A stretch of DNA of 64,000 nt from Kaistia granuli DSM 23481 (GCF_000380505.1 NZ_AQYH01000008.1:248001-312000), one strand, 5' to 3'; shown: positions 17,073 to 26,584, counted from the first letter of the stretch. Numbers and translations are program-made. Notes: generated from the sequence alone by a model not told the origin.

Positions 17073-18560
17073 TCAGGCCGGAATGCGGACGGTGGCGCGC
17101 AGGCCGCCGCCCGGCGCCTCGGAAAGCGTGACGTCGCCGCCATGGAAGCGGGCGATGTCACGGGCGATCGGCAGGCCGAGGCCCGTCCCGCTGTCGTCGA
17201 GATTGCGCGCTTCGTCCAGCCGGTAGAACGGCCGGAACACCGCTTCGCGCTCGGCCTCGTCGATGCCCGGCCCGTCATCGTCGACATGGATGACCAGCCA
17301 GCCATCGGCATGCACGCCATGCAGCTTGATGCTGTCGCCATGGCGGCAGGCGTTCATGACCAGGTTGGACAGGCAGCGCTTGAAGTCGTTCGGGCGGATG
17401 CTGACGATCGGATCGCCGAGGAAGTCCTGCGACACGTCGTGGCCGACGCGACGGGCATTCTCCGCCACTTCCGACAGCAGCGTGCTGATATTGGTCGCCG
17501 CCGTCGGCTCGTCCGCGTCGTCGCGGGCAAAGGCCAGATAGCCCTCGAGCATGCGCTGCATGTCGTCGACGTCGCGCCGCATCGCCCGCACGTCGGGCGT
17601 CTCCTTGAGCAGCGCCAGCTGCAGGCGGAAACGCGTCAGCACGGTGCGGAGATCGTGGCTGACACCGGCGAGCATCGTCGTGCGCTGCTCCATCTGCCGC
17701 TCGATGCGGTGGCGCATCTCCATGAAGGCGGCGCTGGCGCGGCGCACCTCGCGCGCGCCGCGCGGATTGAAGTCGGCCGCCTCGCGCCCCATGCCGAAAT
17801 CCTCGGCCGCGTCGGCGAGTTGCTGGATCGGCCGGATCTGGTTGCGCAGGAAGGCGATGGCGATCGCCAGCAGCACCAGGCTGGTGCCGACCATCCAGAA
17901 GATGAAGATCTCCGAATTGGACGCATAGGTCTGGCTGCGGCGGGCCAGCACCCTCAGCACCTTGTCACCGAGCTGAATGCGGATCTCGACCAGATTGGAA
18001 CGGCCGACGGTATCGATCCAGAACGGCTTGTTGATCTGCCGGCCGATCTCGCGCGACAGCGCGCTGTCGAGAAGCGAGAAGAACGGTTTCGGCGCCGCCG
18101 GCGGCAACGGCTCGTTCGGCGTCACCGAGACGATCAGGCCGAGCCGATCCTGCGCGATGCGAATGATCTGGGTGAAATTCGGATCGGCGGGATAGGTATC
18201 GATCAGGTCGACGATCGCCGCGATATCGCGCACCGTGGCGGCGGACAGGCGCTGCGTCACCGTCTGCCAGTGCCGCTCCATGAAGACGAAGGCGACCACC
18301 GACTGCAGGATGACGATCGGCGTGATGATGATGATCAGCGCGCGGGCATAGAGGCCCTTCGGCATCGCGGCCGCCAGCCGCTTGCCGATGAAGCGATAGG
18401 GCACGAGCAGGGCGTCGACGACGGGTTGTGCGCGTCGCGCCACGCGGCGCATGGCGTTGACGGCCGGCGAGCGGCCCAATCGCCGCAGCGCCACCACGGC
18501 CGGCCAGTCAGCCCAGGCGCCGGTCGTGCCGCGCTGGAAGGAATGCGGCGGCTTGTCCAT
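17073..18560 (-). CDS. Two-component sensor histidine kinase (EnvZ-like)
   Basis: A 495-residue inner-membrane kinase: first membrane helix about residues 74-95, a periplasmic domain of about 120 residues, second helix about 219-240, HAMP linker, then the H-box SHDLRTVLTRFRLQLALL with phospho-acceptor His302, and the ATPase domain (NACRHG N-box, DDDGPGI G1, GTGLGLPIA G2). Val replaces the usual Pro of SHDLRTP. GTG at 18566 or ATG at 18560 could start; the ATG is chosen. Downstream of the response-regulator gene, 43 bases apart; they should form a pair. The signal is unknown. Confidence 0.93.
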   Translation of the reverse strand: MDKPPHSFQRGTTGAWADWPAVVALRRLGRSPAVNAMRRVARRAQPVVDALLVPYRFIGKRLAAAMPKGLYARALIIIITPIVILQSVVAFVFMERHWQTVTQRLSAATVRDIAAIVDLIDTYPADPNFTQIIRIAQDRLGLIVSVTPNEPLPPAAPKPFFSLLDSALSREIGRQINKPFWIDTVGRSNLVEIRIQLGDKVLRVLARRSQTYASNSEIFIFWMVGTSLVLLAIAIAFLRNQIRPIQQLADAAEDFGMGREAADFNPRGAREVRRASAAFMEMRHRIERQMEQRTTMLAGVSHDLRTVLTRFRLQLALLKETPDVRAMRRDVDDMQRMLEGYLAFARDDADEPTAATNISTLLSEVAENARRVGHDVSQDFLGDPIVSIRPNDFKRCLSNLVMNACRHGDSIKLHGVHADGWLVIHVDDDGPGIDEAEREAVFRPFYRLDEARNLDDSGTGLGLPIARDIARFHGGDVTLSEAPGGGLRATVRIPA

Positions 18561-18603
18561 CAGCACCGGTCCCGTTCCGCCTGAATCCGGTCGCGAGCCT
18601 GCG

Positions 18604-19314
18604 TCACGCTTCCGTCACCAGCCGGTAGCCGATGCCGCGCACCGTCTGCAGGAACAGCGGATTGGCGGGATCGACCTCGATCTTCCGTCGCAGCCGGTTG
18701 ATCTGCACGTCGATGGTGCGCTCGCCGGCCGGTTCATCCTCGGCCAGCAGCGACAGCCGCGGCACCGTCTCGTTCGGGGTCTCGGCGAAAACGGCCATGA
18801 TCTGGCGTTCGCGGTCGGTCAACCGGATCGTCTCCTGGCCGCGGCGGAGTTCGCGCCGGGCGATATGGAAGGTGAAGGGTCCGAAGCGGACCTGCTCGAT
18901 CAGCGGCGCCGTCGGCGCGGTGCCGCGCTTCAGGATGGCGTTGATGCGCAGGAGCAGCTCGCGCGGCTCGAACGGCTTTCCGAGATAGTCGTCGGCGCCG
19001 AGCTCGAGTCCCTTGATCCGGTTTTCCAGCTCGGTGCGCGCCGTCAGCATGAGAATCGGCACGTCCATCGTCTCGCGCAGGCTCTTCAGCAGATCGAGCC
19101 CGTTCTCGCCCGGCATCATCACGTCGACGACCAGGAGGTCGAAGGCGAGGCCGCCGAGCCGCGTGCGCGCCTCGGACGCATTCGCCGCGACATCGACGCG
19201 AAAGCCGTTGTCGTTCAGGTAGCGCGACAGCAGCGTCCGGATACGGGCATCGTCGTCGATCACGAGCAGATGCGGCGCATCATCGGCCAGGGGGGCAGTT
19301 GCCAAGTCGCTCAT
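18604..19314 (-). CDS. OmpR-family response regulator
   Basis: A 236-residue regulator with receiver domain (phospho-acceptor Asp64 in [12 protein letters not shown], acidic DDD at 20-22, Lys113) and a C-terminal winged helix ([18 protein letters not shown]). The cognate kinase follows and a MarR gene precedes by 19 bases, so the three are likely one operon. This MarR-RR-HK trio, divergent from ilvE, is recurrent in Hyphomicrobiales. Confidence 0.95.
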   Translation of the reverse strand: MSDLATAPLADDAPHLLVIDDDARIRTLLSRYLNDNGFRVDVAANASEARTRLGGLAFDLLVVDVMMPGENGLDLLKSLRETMDVPILMLTARTELENRIKGLELGADDYLGKPFEPRELLLRINAILKRGTAPTAPLIEQVRFGPFTFHIARRELRRGQETIRLTDRERQIMAVFAETPNETVPRLSLLAEDEPAGERTIDVQINRLRRKIEVDPANPLFLQTVRGIGYRLVTEA

Positions 19315-19333
19315 CGTGCCTACTCCACGCGCA

Positions 19334-19825
19334 TCAGTGCTCGATCATCTGCGCGACCTTATCCCGTTCGGCCGGGTCGATCATCAGGCGAAGGAAGCGC
19401 TCGGCAGCGATCCGGCCTTCCGGCCCGAGCGGCGCGAGGGCGGCGCGGATCCGTTCCGCCTGCGGCTCGGTCAGCCGCTGGTCGAGCGCCCTCCCTTTGG
19501 CGGTGGCATAGAGCAAACGCTGCCGGCGGTCGACCGGCCCCGGCACCTGCTCGATATAGCCGGTGTCGATCAGCTGCTTCAGCACCCGGCCGAGGCTCTG
19601 CTTGGTAATCTTCAGAATGTCGAGCAGGTCGGCGACGCGCATGCCGGGATGGCGATTGACGAAGTGGACGACGCGATGATGGGCGCGCCCGAACTGGAAC
19701 TTCGCCAGCACGACGTCCGGATCCGACACGAAGTCCCGATAGGCATAGAACAGGAGCTCAATCAGGACGAGTTCGGGCTGCTGCTGAATCGATAGCGGCG
19801 GTGTCACGGTCTCGTCGCGCTGCAC
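19334..19825 (-). CDS. MarR family transcriptional regulator
   Basis: A 163-residue winged-helix regulator; recognition region [20 protein letters not shown] (residues about 67-86) and wing [18 protein letters not shown]. It heads the operon with the response regulator and kinase. A perfect 10-bp inverted repeat begins 30 bases upstream of its ATG, a likely autoregulatory site. The ligand is unknown. Confidence 0.92.
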   Translation of the reverse strand: MQRDETVTPPLSIQQQPELVLIELLFYAYRDFVSDPDVVLAKFQFGRAHHRVVHFVNRHPGMRVADLLDILKITKQSLGRVLKQLIDTGYIEQVPGPVDRRQRLLYATAKGRALDQRLTEPQAERIRAALAPLGPEGRIAAERFLRLMIDPAERDKVAQMIEH

Positions 19826-19854
19826 AGATCTCTGTCCTTCGAATCGGCCACGAA

Positions 19855-19881
19855 ATTTATGTCAGCCTTGTTGACATAAAT
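19855..19881. promoter_or_regulatory. Perfect palindrome in the MarR/ilvE divergent region (putative MarR operator)
   Basis: ATTTATGTCA (19855-19864) and TGACATAAAT (19872-19881) are perfect 10-bp arms with a 7-base spacer. On the plus strand it contains TTGACA (19871-19876), a -35-like hexamer, so binding could block the promoter. Located between the MarR start (19825) and ilvE (20125). Confidence 0.7.
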
Positions 19882-20124
19882 GGGTTCGATTGTTACCTAA
19901 TGAACGGTCGCGGCGAAATGATCGAACGCGCCCGCCGTTTCCCACCCCGCGAGTCTGGCTCTCGGGATGGCGTTTCGACCGGCACATTACCGACTGTTTC
20001 AAAACCGCGCAAAAGCTCGTAGCCGGAACTGACTTTACTTTGCCACTCCGGCGCGAGAAGTAAGCACGATAATCAACGCCAACAGGGCGCGGCCGCTGCC
20101 GGCGGCCGATATGGAGTGAGGAAA

Positions 20125-21012
20125 ATGAGCGCGGTTCCCTTCGACCAGAAAGATGGTTGGATCTGGATGAACGGATCCTTCGTTCCGTGGAAGGACGCGA
20201 AGATTCACGTGCTCACCCATGGCCTGCACTATGCGAGCGCCGTGTTCGAGGGCGAACGCGCGTATGGCGGCGAGATCTTCAAGCTGCGCGAGCATACCGA
20301 GCGCTTGTTCCATTCCGCCGAAATCCTCGACTTCCAGATCCCGTTCACGCTGGACGAGATCGACGAGGCCTGCAAAGCGACGCTCGTCAAGAACGGCCTG
20401 GTCGATGGCTATCTGCGTCCGATCGCCTGGCGCGGCAGCGACGCGCTCGGCGTCTCGGCCCAGAAGAACAAGATCAACGTCGCCATCGCCGCCTGGGAAT
20501 GGCCGTCCTACTTCACCCCGGCCGAGCGCCTGAAGGGCATCCGCCTCGACTGGGCCAAGTATCGCCGTCCCGATCCGAAGACGGCGCCGTCGCTCGCCAA
20601 GGCGTCCGGCCTGTACATGATCTGCACGATTTCCAAGCATGCCGCCGAGGCTCGCGGTTATGCCGACGCGCTGATGCTGGACTGGGAAGGCAACGTCGCC
20701 GAGGCGACCGGCGCCAACGTGTTCTTCGTCAAGGATGGCGTCATCCATACGCCGCAGGCCGACCGGTTCCTGAATGGCATCACCCGCCAGACGGTGATCG
20801 GCCTCGCCAAGTCGCGCGGCATCGAGGTGATCGAGCGCCGCATCGCTCCGGAAGAACTGTCGACCTTCACCGAATGCTGGCTCTGCGGCACCGCTGCCGA
20901 AGTCACCCCGGTGTCCGAGATCGGCGAACACAAGTTCACGCCGGGCAAGATCAGCGCCGACCTGATGCAGGCCTATACGGACCTGGTCCAGCCGGCCAAG
21001 GTCTCGGCCTGA
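20125..21012 (+). CDS. ilvE: Branched-chain amino acid aminotransferase
   Basis: A 295-residue fold-type IV PLP transaminase that makes or degrades Leu, Ile and Val. Catalytic Lys159 is in SLAKASGLYM, and the cofactor loop EATGANVFFVKDG and YADALMLDWEGN are intact. GGAGTGAGG at 20113-20121 supports the ATG at 20125. Single gene with its own terminator, divergent from the MarR operon. Confidence 0.94.
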   Translation: MSAVPFDQKDGWIWMNGSFVPWKDAKIHVLTHGLHYASAVFEGERAYGGEIFKLREHTERLFHSAEILDFQIPFTLDEIDEACKATLVKNGLVDGYLRPIAWRGSDALGVSAQKNKINVAIAAWEWPSYFTPAERLKGIRLDWAKYRRPDPKTAPSLAKASGLYMICTISKHAAEARGYADALMLDWEGNVAEATGANVFFVKDGVIHTPQADRFLNGITRQTVIGLAKSRGIEVIERRIAPEELSTFTECWLCGTAAEVTPVSEIGEHKFTPGKISADLMQAYTDLVQPAKVSA

Positions 21013-21050
21013 TCCGCCTCGCTGGATATTGCTATCCAGGTCGAAATTCG

Positions 21051-21080
21051 AAACGGCCGGAGACCTCTCCGGCCGTTTTT
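21051..21080 (+). terminator. Terminator of ilvE
   Basis: AAACGGCCGGAGA and TCTCCGGCCGTTT pair with almost no loop, followed by a T-run. Confidence 0.88.
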
Positions 21081-21093
21081 CTTTGTCAGGATT

Positions 21094-21429
21094 TCAGATT
21101 GCCTGTGCGCCGAGCTCTGCTCGCCAGTGCAGGCAGCGCTCCTTCAGCATCGCGTTGCGGATATAGGCTGACTCTTCCGGCTCCAGCCGTTCCAGCACAT
21201 CGATCGTGAAGGCGGCGGCGCCATGTTGGTCCCAGGCGGCCTGCAGGCTCTTCGCCGTGCAGCTGCCGTGGCCGAGCGTGAACCAGAGCCGATTCTGGAT
21301 GGCGTCGAGATTGGGGGCCTTGCCGACCCAGGCCTCGCCGCTGACGAGGCAGCGCACGGCATAGATGCCGACGGCGTCTTCCCGCTTCTTGTAGGCGGCA
21401 ATGGCCGCCTTCCGGTCTTCGCGCTGCAT
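21094..21429 (-). CDS. GIY-YIG domain-like small protein
   Basis: About 111 residues. GIYAVRCLVSGEAWVGKAPN matches the opening strand-turn-strand of the GIY-YIG nuclease-like fold, followed by NRLWFTLGHGSC. The second motif Tyr is replaced by Trp-Val-Gly, and members of this rhizobial subgroup are usually just labelled GIY-YIG nuclease family. Three ATGs lie within 15 bases (21444, 21435, 21429); GGAG is best placed for the third. Nuclease activity is not assured. Confidence 0.7.
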   Translation of the reverse strand: MQREDRKAAIAAYKKREDAVGIYAVRCLVSGEAWVGKAPNLDAIQNRLWFTLGHGSCTAKSLQAAWDQHGAAAFTIDVLERLEPEESAYIRNAMLKERCLHWRAELGAQAI

Positions 21430-21600
21430 TTTCATCCGCTCCATCAGCTGCCCACAGAGGACGCGCCGTGTTCGAGCGGTCGCGCTAGAACGACCTTTTA
21501 CCCGGATGATATTCCGATGTCAATATTACCCGGATAAAACAAAGATATCCCTCGCCTCTGCCCGCAGGAGAGGTGAGGGAGAAACGGGAGAGGGCGCGCC

Positions 21601-21897
21601 TCAGCGCTCTTCCGTCGACGGCGCGGCGACCACATGGCCCTGCGTGAGGACGGCGAGCTTCGCCTCCAGTTCGGCCACGCGCGCGGACAAGGCGTCATTT
21701 TCGGCCCGCGCCTTCTGTGCCATTTCGCGAACGACATCGAATTCGTCTCGCTTGACGAAATCCATGTCAGCGAACAGGCGCTCGGCCTGATGCTTCATGA
21801 CTGTCTCCGCCTCCCGCTTGACGCCCTGGGCCATGCCGGCAGCGTCGGTCATCAGCTTGGCGAATTCGTCGAACAGCCGGTTCGGGGTCGTGTTCAT
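21601..21897 (-). CDS. ubiK: Accessory factor UbiK family (BMFP) protein
   Basis: A 98-residue membrane-fusogenic protein family member: N-terminal amphipathic part (NRLFDEFAKLMTDAAGMAQG) and C-terminal coiled coil (VREMAQKARAENDALSARVAELEAKL) with the FVKRDEFDVV hinge. In gammaproteobacteria UbiK is an accessory factor for aerobic ubiquinone synthesis. Divergent from lgt. Confidence 0.88.
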   Translation of the reverse strand: MNTTPNRLFDEFAKLMTDAAGMAQGVKREAETVMKHQAERLFADMDFVKRDEFDVVREMAQKARAENDALSARVAELEAKLAVLTQGHVVAAPSTEER

Positions 21898-22046
21898 GGG
21901 CAGCCTCCGGAGAGTAAACGGGTCTCTTCTAGTATGGTTGCCAGCGCCGTCACGAACAAGGTGTCGACGCGTCGCGCGCAGCCAGACTTGACCCTTCCCC
22001 CCGGATCAGCGCACCAATGCCGCCCGACTGACCGCCGGAGCGCCTC

Positions 22047-22871
22047 ATGCTGTTCACCCTTCCCTTCCCGGCCATCGACCCGACGCTGATCCAGATCGGC
22101 CCGTTCGCCATACGCTGGTATGCGCTCGCCTATATCGTCGGGATCCTGATCGGCTGGTGGTACGCGAAGCGCCTCGTCGCCAATCCCCGCCTCTGGGGAC
22201 CTGGCGGCGCGCCGATGAAGCCGATCGACATCGACGATTTCGTCGTCTGGGCGACGCTCGGCATCATCGTCGGCGGCCGGCTCGGCTATGTGCTGTTCTA
22301 CGATTCCGGCCTGTTTCTCGCCGCGCCGTGGCAGATCCTGCAGGTCTGGAACGGCGGCATGTCGTTCCATGGCGGCTTCCTCGGCACCGTCATCGCCATG
22401 ATCCTGTTCGCCCGCTCGCGCAAAATCCCGACCTGGTCGCTGATCGACGTCGTCGCGCCGTCGGTAACCTTCGGCCTACTGTTCGGCCGCATCGCCAATT
22501 TCATCAATGGCGAGCTCTGGGGCCGGCCAACTGACGTCGCCTGGGCCTTCATTTTCCCGAACGCCGACGGCCAGCCGCGTCATCCCAGCCAGCTCTACGA
22601 AGCCGGCCTCGAAGGGCTGGTTCTGTTCCTGGTGCTGCGCTTCTTCACCCACAAGCAGCTGCGCCTGCGCCAGCCCGGCTTCGTCTCGGCCATCTTCGCC
22701 ATCGGCTATGGCCTGGCGCGCATCTTCTCCGAGTTCTTCCGCGAGCCCGACATCCAGATCGGCTACTTCTCCGGCGGGCTCACCATGGGCATGCTGCTGT
22801 CGCTGCCGCTAGTCGTCGCCGGTATCATCCTGCTCATCGTCGCATCGCGGCGGCCGGTCGCCGCCGCATGA
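22047..22871 (+). CDS. lgt: Prolipoprotein diacylglyceryl transferase
   Basis: Lgt (274 residues, seven membrane segments) transfers diacylglycerol to the lipobox Cys of prolipoproteins. It has GGMSFHGGFLG (His-containing essential region), RIANFINGELWGRPTD and RHPSQLYEAGLEG, the Lgt signature sequences. ATGA overlap with the downstream methyltransferase gene. It would act on lipoproteins like those at 24947, 60827 and 61273. Confidence 0.97.
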   Translation: MLFTLPFPAIDPTLIQIGPFAIRWYALAYIVGILIGWWYAKRLVANPRLWGPGGAPMKPIDIDDFVVWATLGIIVGGRLGYVLFYDSGLFLAAPWQILQVWNGGMSFHGGFLGTVIAMILFARSRKIPTWSLIDVVAPSVTFGLLFGRIANFINGELWGRPTDVAWAFIFPNADGQPRHPSQLYEAGLEGLVLFLVLRFFTHKQLRLRQPGFVSAIFAIGYGLARIFSEFFREPDIQIGYFSGGLTMGMLLSLPLVVAGIILLIVASRRPVAAA

Positions 22872-23947
22872 CGCCGCCTGGCGAGAAAATGACGCCGCTC
22901 GGCGAGAAACTCATCCGCCGGATCGAGAACTTCGGACCGATCACCATCGCCGACTACATGGCCGCCTGCCTCGGCGATCCCGAGCACGGCTATTACATGG
23001 CGCGTGAGCCGTTTGGCGTGGCGGGTGACTTCATCACCGCCCCGGAGGTCAGCCAGATCTTCGGCGAGCTGATCGGCCTGTGGGCGGTCGAGTGCTGGCG
23101 GCGCATGGGCAGCCCCGATGCCTTCGTCCTCGCCGAAATCGGCCCCGGCCGCGGCACGCTGATGGCCGACGCGCTGCGCGCCGCGCGGATCGCCCCCGGC
23201 TTCGAGCAGGCGGCGACGATCGTCCTCGTCGAGACGAGCCCGCGCCTCCGCGCCGTCCAGAACGATACCCTTGCCGGACATGCGGTCCGCTGGGCCGAAC
23301 GGGTCGACGACCTTCCCGACGGCCCCACCATCCTGCTCGCCAACGAGTTCTTCGACGCCCTGCCGATTCGGCAATTCCTGCGCACGCCGGAAGGCTGGGC
23401 CGAACGCATGGTCGGCTTGCGCGACGGTGAGCTCGCCTTCGGCCTTCGCCCCGGCGCGCGGATCGACGGGGTCGGCGACGCTGCGCCGGCGGGCGCCGTC
23501 GTCGAGATCGCCTCGATCTCGACTGCCATCATGGCCACCCTCGCCGAGCGGCTGCAGCGCTTCGGCGGCGCGATGCTGGCGATCGACTACGGCCATGCCG
23601 AGACCGGCTACGGCGACACGCTGCAGGCCGTGCGCGGCCACCGTTTCGACCATCCGCTCGCCCATCCTGGCGAAGCGGATCTGACCGTGCATGTCGATTT
23701 CGCGGCCTTGGCCAAGGTCGCGGCCGCCCAGCACGCCCGGGCCTCGGAAATCTGGACGCAGGGCGATTTCCTCATCGCGCTCGGCCTGCTCGAACGGGCC
23801 GGCCGCCTCGGCGCCGGCAAGGACAGCGCCACCCAGGACGCAATCCGCGCCGCGGTCGAGCGGCTGGCAGGCCCGGACGCCATGGGCACGCTGTTCAAGG
23901 TCCTGTGCGTGACGGGCGGCGACCTCGTCTTGCCGCCATTCGGATGA
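22868..23947 (+). CDS. SAM-dependent methyltransferase, MidA/NDUFAF7 family
   Basis: A 359-residue class I methyltransferase of the DUF185/MidA family. The SAM-binding motif is LAEIGPGRGTLMADALR, and LLANEFFDALPIRQF is the family signature. The mitochondrial homologue NDUFAF7 dimethylates an Arg of complex I NDUFS2, so a role in complex I assembly is plausible. It overlaps lgt by four bases and is followed by pgeF, a standard rhizobial gene order. Confidence 0.9.
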   Translation: MTPPGEKMTPLGEKLIRRIENFGPITIADYMAACLGDPEHGYYMAREPFGVAGDFITAPEVSQIFGELIGLWAVECWRRMGSPDAFVLAEIGPGRGTLMADALRAARIAPGFEQAATIVLVETSPRLRAVQNDTLAGHAVRWAERVDDLPDGPTILLANEFFDALPIRQFLRTPEGWAERMVGLRDGELAFGLRPGARIDGVGDAAPAGAVVEIASISTAIMATLAERLQRFGGAMLAIDYGHAETGYGDTLQAVRGHRFDHPLAHPGEADLTVHVDFAALAKVAAAQHARASEIWTQGDFLIALGLLERAGRLGAGKDSATQDAIRAAVERLAGPDAMGTLFKVLCVTGGDLVLPPFG

Positions 23948-23948
23948 A

Positions 23949-23989
23949 TAGATCAATGCGCCGTTTCCTCGAAACGGCGCATTGATCTA
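23949..23989. repeat. Perfect 19-bp-arm palindrome after midA
   Basis: Two 19-base arms (23949-23967 and 23971-23989) around CTC, with core GCGCCGTTTC/GAAACGGCGC. No T-run follows; together with the repeat at 24005 it forms element B, though it could also end transcription. Confidence 0.8.
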
Positions 23990-24004
23990 GCTCCTTGTCT
24001 GCTC

Positions 24005-24048
24005 GCGTTTTCTTCACGCGAACCGGTACCCACTTCGCTCGAAAACGC
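24005..24048. repeat. Rhizobial-type palindromic intergenic repeat, copy B
   Basis: GCGTTTTC at the left end and GAAAACGC at the right end; its reverse complement matches copy A (5653-5696) at 36 of 44 positions. It is inserted in the midA-pgeF gap immediately before the pgeF ribosome site. Confidence 0.8.
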
Positions 24049-24065
24049 TCTTGAGGGAGATCCCG

Positions 24066-24836
24066 ATGAAGATCACTGCCGACGCACTTTCCGCCCTCCC
24101 CGGCATCCGGCACGGCTTCTTCACCCGCCGCGGCGGCGTCTCGGACGGCATCTATGCCAGCCTGAATTGTGGCGTCGGCTCGGCCGACGAGCGCGCCCAT
24201 GTCCTGGAGAATCGCGCCCGCGTCACCGCCGAGCTCGGCGTGCCGCCCGGCCAGCTGGCGACGCCCTACCAGGTCCACAGCCCCGACGTCGTCATCGTCG
24301 ACAAGATCTGGCCGACCGGCGACGGTCCCAAGGCCGACGCCGTCGTGACCAACCGGTCCGGCATCGCCATCGGCGTCGGCACCGCCGATTGCGGCCCCGT
24401 CCTGTTCGCCGATGGCGAGGCGGGCGTCGTCGGCGCCGCGCATGCCGGCTGGAAAGGCGCCTTCACCGGCGTGCTGGAGGCGACGGTCGCCGCGATGGAG
24501 AGCCTCGGCGCCCGGCGCGAGCGGATCGTCGCCGTGCTCGGCCCGACGATCTCGAAATCCGCCTATGAGGTCGGCCCAGAATTCCGCGCCCGCTTCCTCG
24601 AGGCCGGTGAGAGCAACGCGGCCTACTTCACGCCCTCGCCCCGCGCCGATCACCACCAGTTCGACCTGCCCGCCTATATCGGCATGCGGCTGCGCACGGC
24701 TGGCCTGGGCACGGTCGGCGATCTCGCCCTTTGCACCTATGCCGATCCGGATCGCTTCTTTTCCTATCGGCGCACCACTCATGCCGGCGAGCCCGACTAC
24801 GGCCGCCTGCTGCACGCCATCAGCATCGCCGCCTGA
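24066..24836 (+). CDS. pgeF: Peptidoglycan editing factor PgeF / laccase-domain protein (YfiH family)
   Basis: A 256-residue cytosolic protein of the multicopper polyphenol-oxidase-like family. Metal-site residues are in PYQVHSPDV, GTADCGPVLF and GAAHAGWKGAF, and TRRGGVSDGIYASLNCG is the N-terminal signature. Homologues act on purine nucleosides and clear mis-incorporated Ser from UDP-MurNAc. GAGGGAG six bases upstream makes the ATG at 24066 the right start rather than an earlier one at 24051. Confidence 0.92.
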   Translation: MKITADALSALPGIRHGFFTRRGGVSDGIYASLNCGVGSADERAHVLENRARVTAELGVPPGQLATPYQVHSPDVVIVDKIWPTGDGPKADAVVTNRSGIAIGVGTADCGPVLFADGEAGVVGAAHAGWKGAFTGVLEATVAAMESLGARRERIVAVLGPTISKSAYEVGPEFRARFLEAGESNAAYFTPSPRADHHQFDLPAYIGMRLRTAGLGTVGDLALCTYADPDRFFSYRRTTHAGEPDYGRLLHAISIAA

Positions 24837-24946
24837 GCTTGGACGAAGGGGCTTTCGCGCATGGCGAAGCACTTCTGGACCGCGCCGGAAATTGCCGCTA
24901 GACAGGATTTCGGGGTCCTGACGACCGCGCCGAAAGGACGATCGCC

Positions 24947-25462
24947 ATGATGGTGAAGGGAAATCGGCCGCTGGCCTGCGCCGCCATCCTGTTGGCAACG
25001 CTTGTCCTGGCGGCTTGCAACAATACGCTGAGCGAGAGCCAGCCGGCGGCATCCGCGTCTCCCGACGCCAGTGCACCCGCTTTGCCGGCCGTGCCCTTCG
25101 CGACGGCGAAGTTCTCCTTTGCCCCGATTACCGGCGCGCCCGCCCATATCCTTTCAAGCCTGTCGACACAGCTCGCCCAGGAAGCAGTGGCGCAAAACGT
25201 CGCGCTCGTGCCGTCCGGCGACACGCAGGCCAGCTATGTGATCAAGGGCTATCTGTCGGCGGTCGGCGATTCCTCCGGCACCATCCTCGTCTATGTCTGG
25301 GACGTCTTCGACGCCAGCGGACGTCGCGTCCACCGCATTTCCGGCCAGGAAACCTCGGCCAACGGGTCGCAGGATCCGTGGCTCGGCGTCGACGGAGGGG
25401 CCATCTCGAATGTCGCGCGACGTACCGTCGCCGCCCTGGTTGCCTGGGGAACGGGCGCCTGA
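24947..25462 (+). CDS. Putative lipoprotein of unknown function
   Basis: A 171-residue protein with signal peptide and lipobox LVLAACNN (Cys near residue 24), then a Ser/Ala/Pro-rich linker and a compact domain with SYVIKGYLSAVGDSSGTILV and YVWDVFDASGRRVHRISGQE. Conserved near prs in related genomes but not characterised. The ATG at 24947 or 24950 may be used. It likely sits in the periplasm attached to the outer membrane. Confidence 0.82.
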   Translation: MMVKGNRPLACAAILLATLVLAACNNTLSESQPAASASPDASAPALPAVPFATAKFSFAPITGAPAHILSSLSTQLAQEAVAQNVALVPSGDTQASYVIKGYLSAVGDSSGTILVYVWDVFDASGRRVHRISGQETSANGSQDPWLGVDGGAISNVARRTVAALVAWGTGA

Positions 25463-25612
25463 CCAGGGCCGCCCTCTCATTCGGCGCTTGCCGCTCGAAC
25501 GCGAATCGCGTTTGCAGTGCGGCGGCGCAGTTGGTACAACGCCGCCGCTCGAACGAACGGCTCCTCACGGGGTCGACTCTCCCTATACCTCCTCACGTCG
25601 GGACACGAGACC

Positions 25613-26545
25613 TTGAAGCTGGTTGCCGGAAACTCCAACCGGGTGCTCGCCGAGGCGATCGCCACCTATCTCGAAATCCCGCTCGCGAAGTGCTCGGTCC
25701 GACGGTTCGCGGACGAGGAAATCTTCGTCGAAATCCAGGAAAACGTGCGCGGCGAGGACGTCTTCGTCGTCCAGTCGACCAGTTTCCCGGCCAACGACCA
25801 CCTGATGGAACTCCTGATCATCATTGATGCGTTGCGCCGCTCCTCAGCGCGCCGCATCACGGCGGTCCTGCCCTATTTCGGCTATGCCCGCCAGGACCGT
25901 AAGGCCGGCCCGCGCACGCCGATCTCGGCCAAGCTGGTCGCAAACCTGATCACCCATGCCGGCGCCGACCGCGTCCTCACCCTCGACCTGCACGCCGGGC
26001 AGATCCAGGGCTTCTTCGACATCCCCACCGACAATCTGTTCGCCGTTCCGGTGATCACCCGCGACATCAAGGAGCACTACGAGCTCCAGAACGTCATGGT
26101 CGTCTCGCCCGACGTCGGCGGCGTCGTCCGCGCCCGCGCGTTGGCCAAGCGCATCGACGCGCCGCTCGCCATCGTCGACAAGCGCCGCGAGCGCCCGGGC
26201 GAGTCGGAAGTCATGAACATCATCGGCAATGTCGAGGGTCGCGACTGCATCCTGTTCGACGACATCGTCGATTCCGGCGGCACGCTCTGCAACGCAGCCG
26301 AAGCGCTGCTGGCGCAGGGCGCCAAGTCGGTCGTCGCCTACATCACCCATGGCGTGCTGTCGGGCGGCGCCGTCGCCCGCATCAGCAATTCGGTGCTGAA
26401 GGAGTTGGTGATTACCGACTCGATCCAGCCGACCGAGGCCGTGCGTCAGGCGCCGAACATCCGCGTCACCTCGATCTCGACCCTGCTCGGCGAAGCGATC
26501 AACCGCACCGCCAGCGAGAAGTCGGTCTCAAGCCTGTTCATCTGA
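25613..26545 (+). CDS. prs: Ribose-phosphate pyrophosphokinase
   Basis: PRPP synthetase (310 residues) makes phosphoribosyl pyrophosphate for purine, pyrimidine, His, Trp and NAD synthesis, and feeds Apt and similar enzymes. Homology begins [19 protein letters not shown], and the PRPP signature [15 protein letters not shown] and the flag-loop [15 protein letters not shown] are intact. The start is a TTG at 25613; a longer frame upstream has no homology. It ends at a strong hairpin terminator. Confidence 0.96.
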   Translation: MKLVAGNSNRVLAEAIATYLEIPLAKCSVRRFADEEIFVEIQENVRGEDVFVVQSTSFPANDHLMELLIIIDALRRSSARRITAVLPYFGYARQDRKAGPRTPISAKLVANLITHAGADRVLTLDLHAGQIQGFFDIPTDNLFAVPVITRDIKEHYELQNVMVVSPDVGGVVRARALAKRIDAPLAIVDKRRERPGESEVMNIIGNVEGRDCILFDDIVDSGGTLCNAAEALLAQGAKSVVAYITHGVLSGGAVARISNSVLKELVITDSIQPTEAVRQAPNIRVTSISTLLGEAINRTASEKSVSSLFI

Positions 26546-26584
26546 CAAGGCATCGCTGCCGCCCGCGGGCGGCGCACAGCAAAG

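Noticed and set aside
19801-20022. 73-codon plus-strand frame across the MarR/ilvE gap
   Set aside because: It crosses the operator palindrome and has no homology or ribosome site; treated as non-coding.
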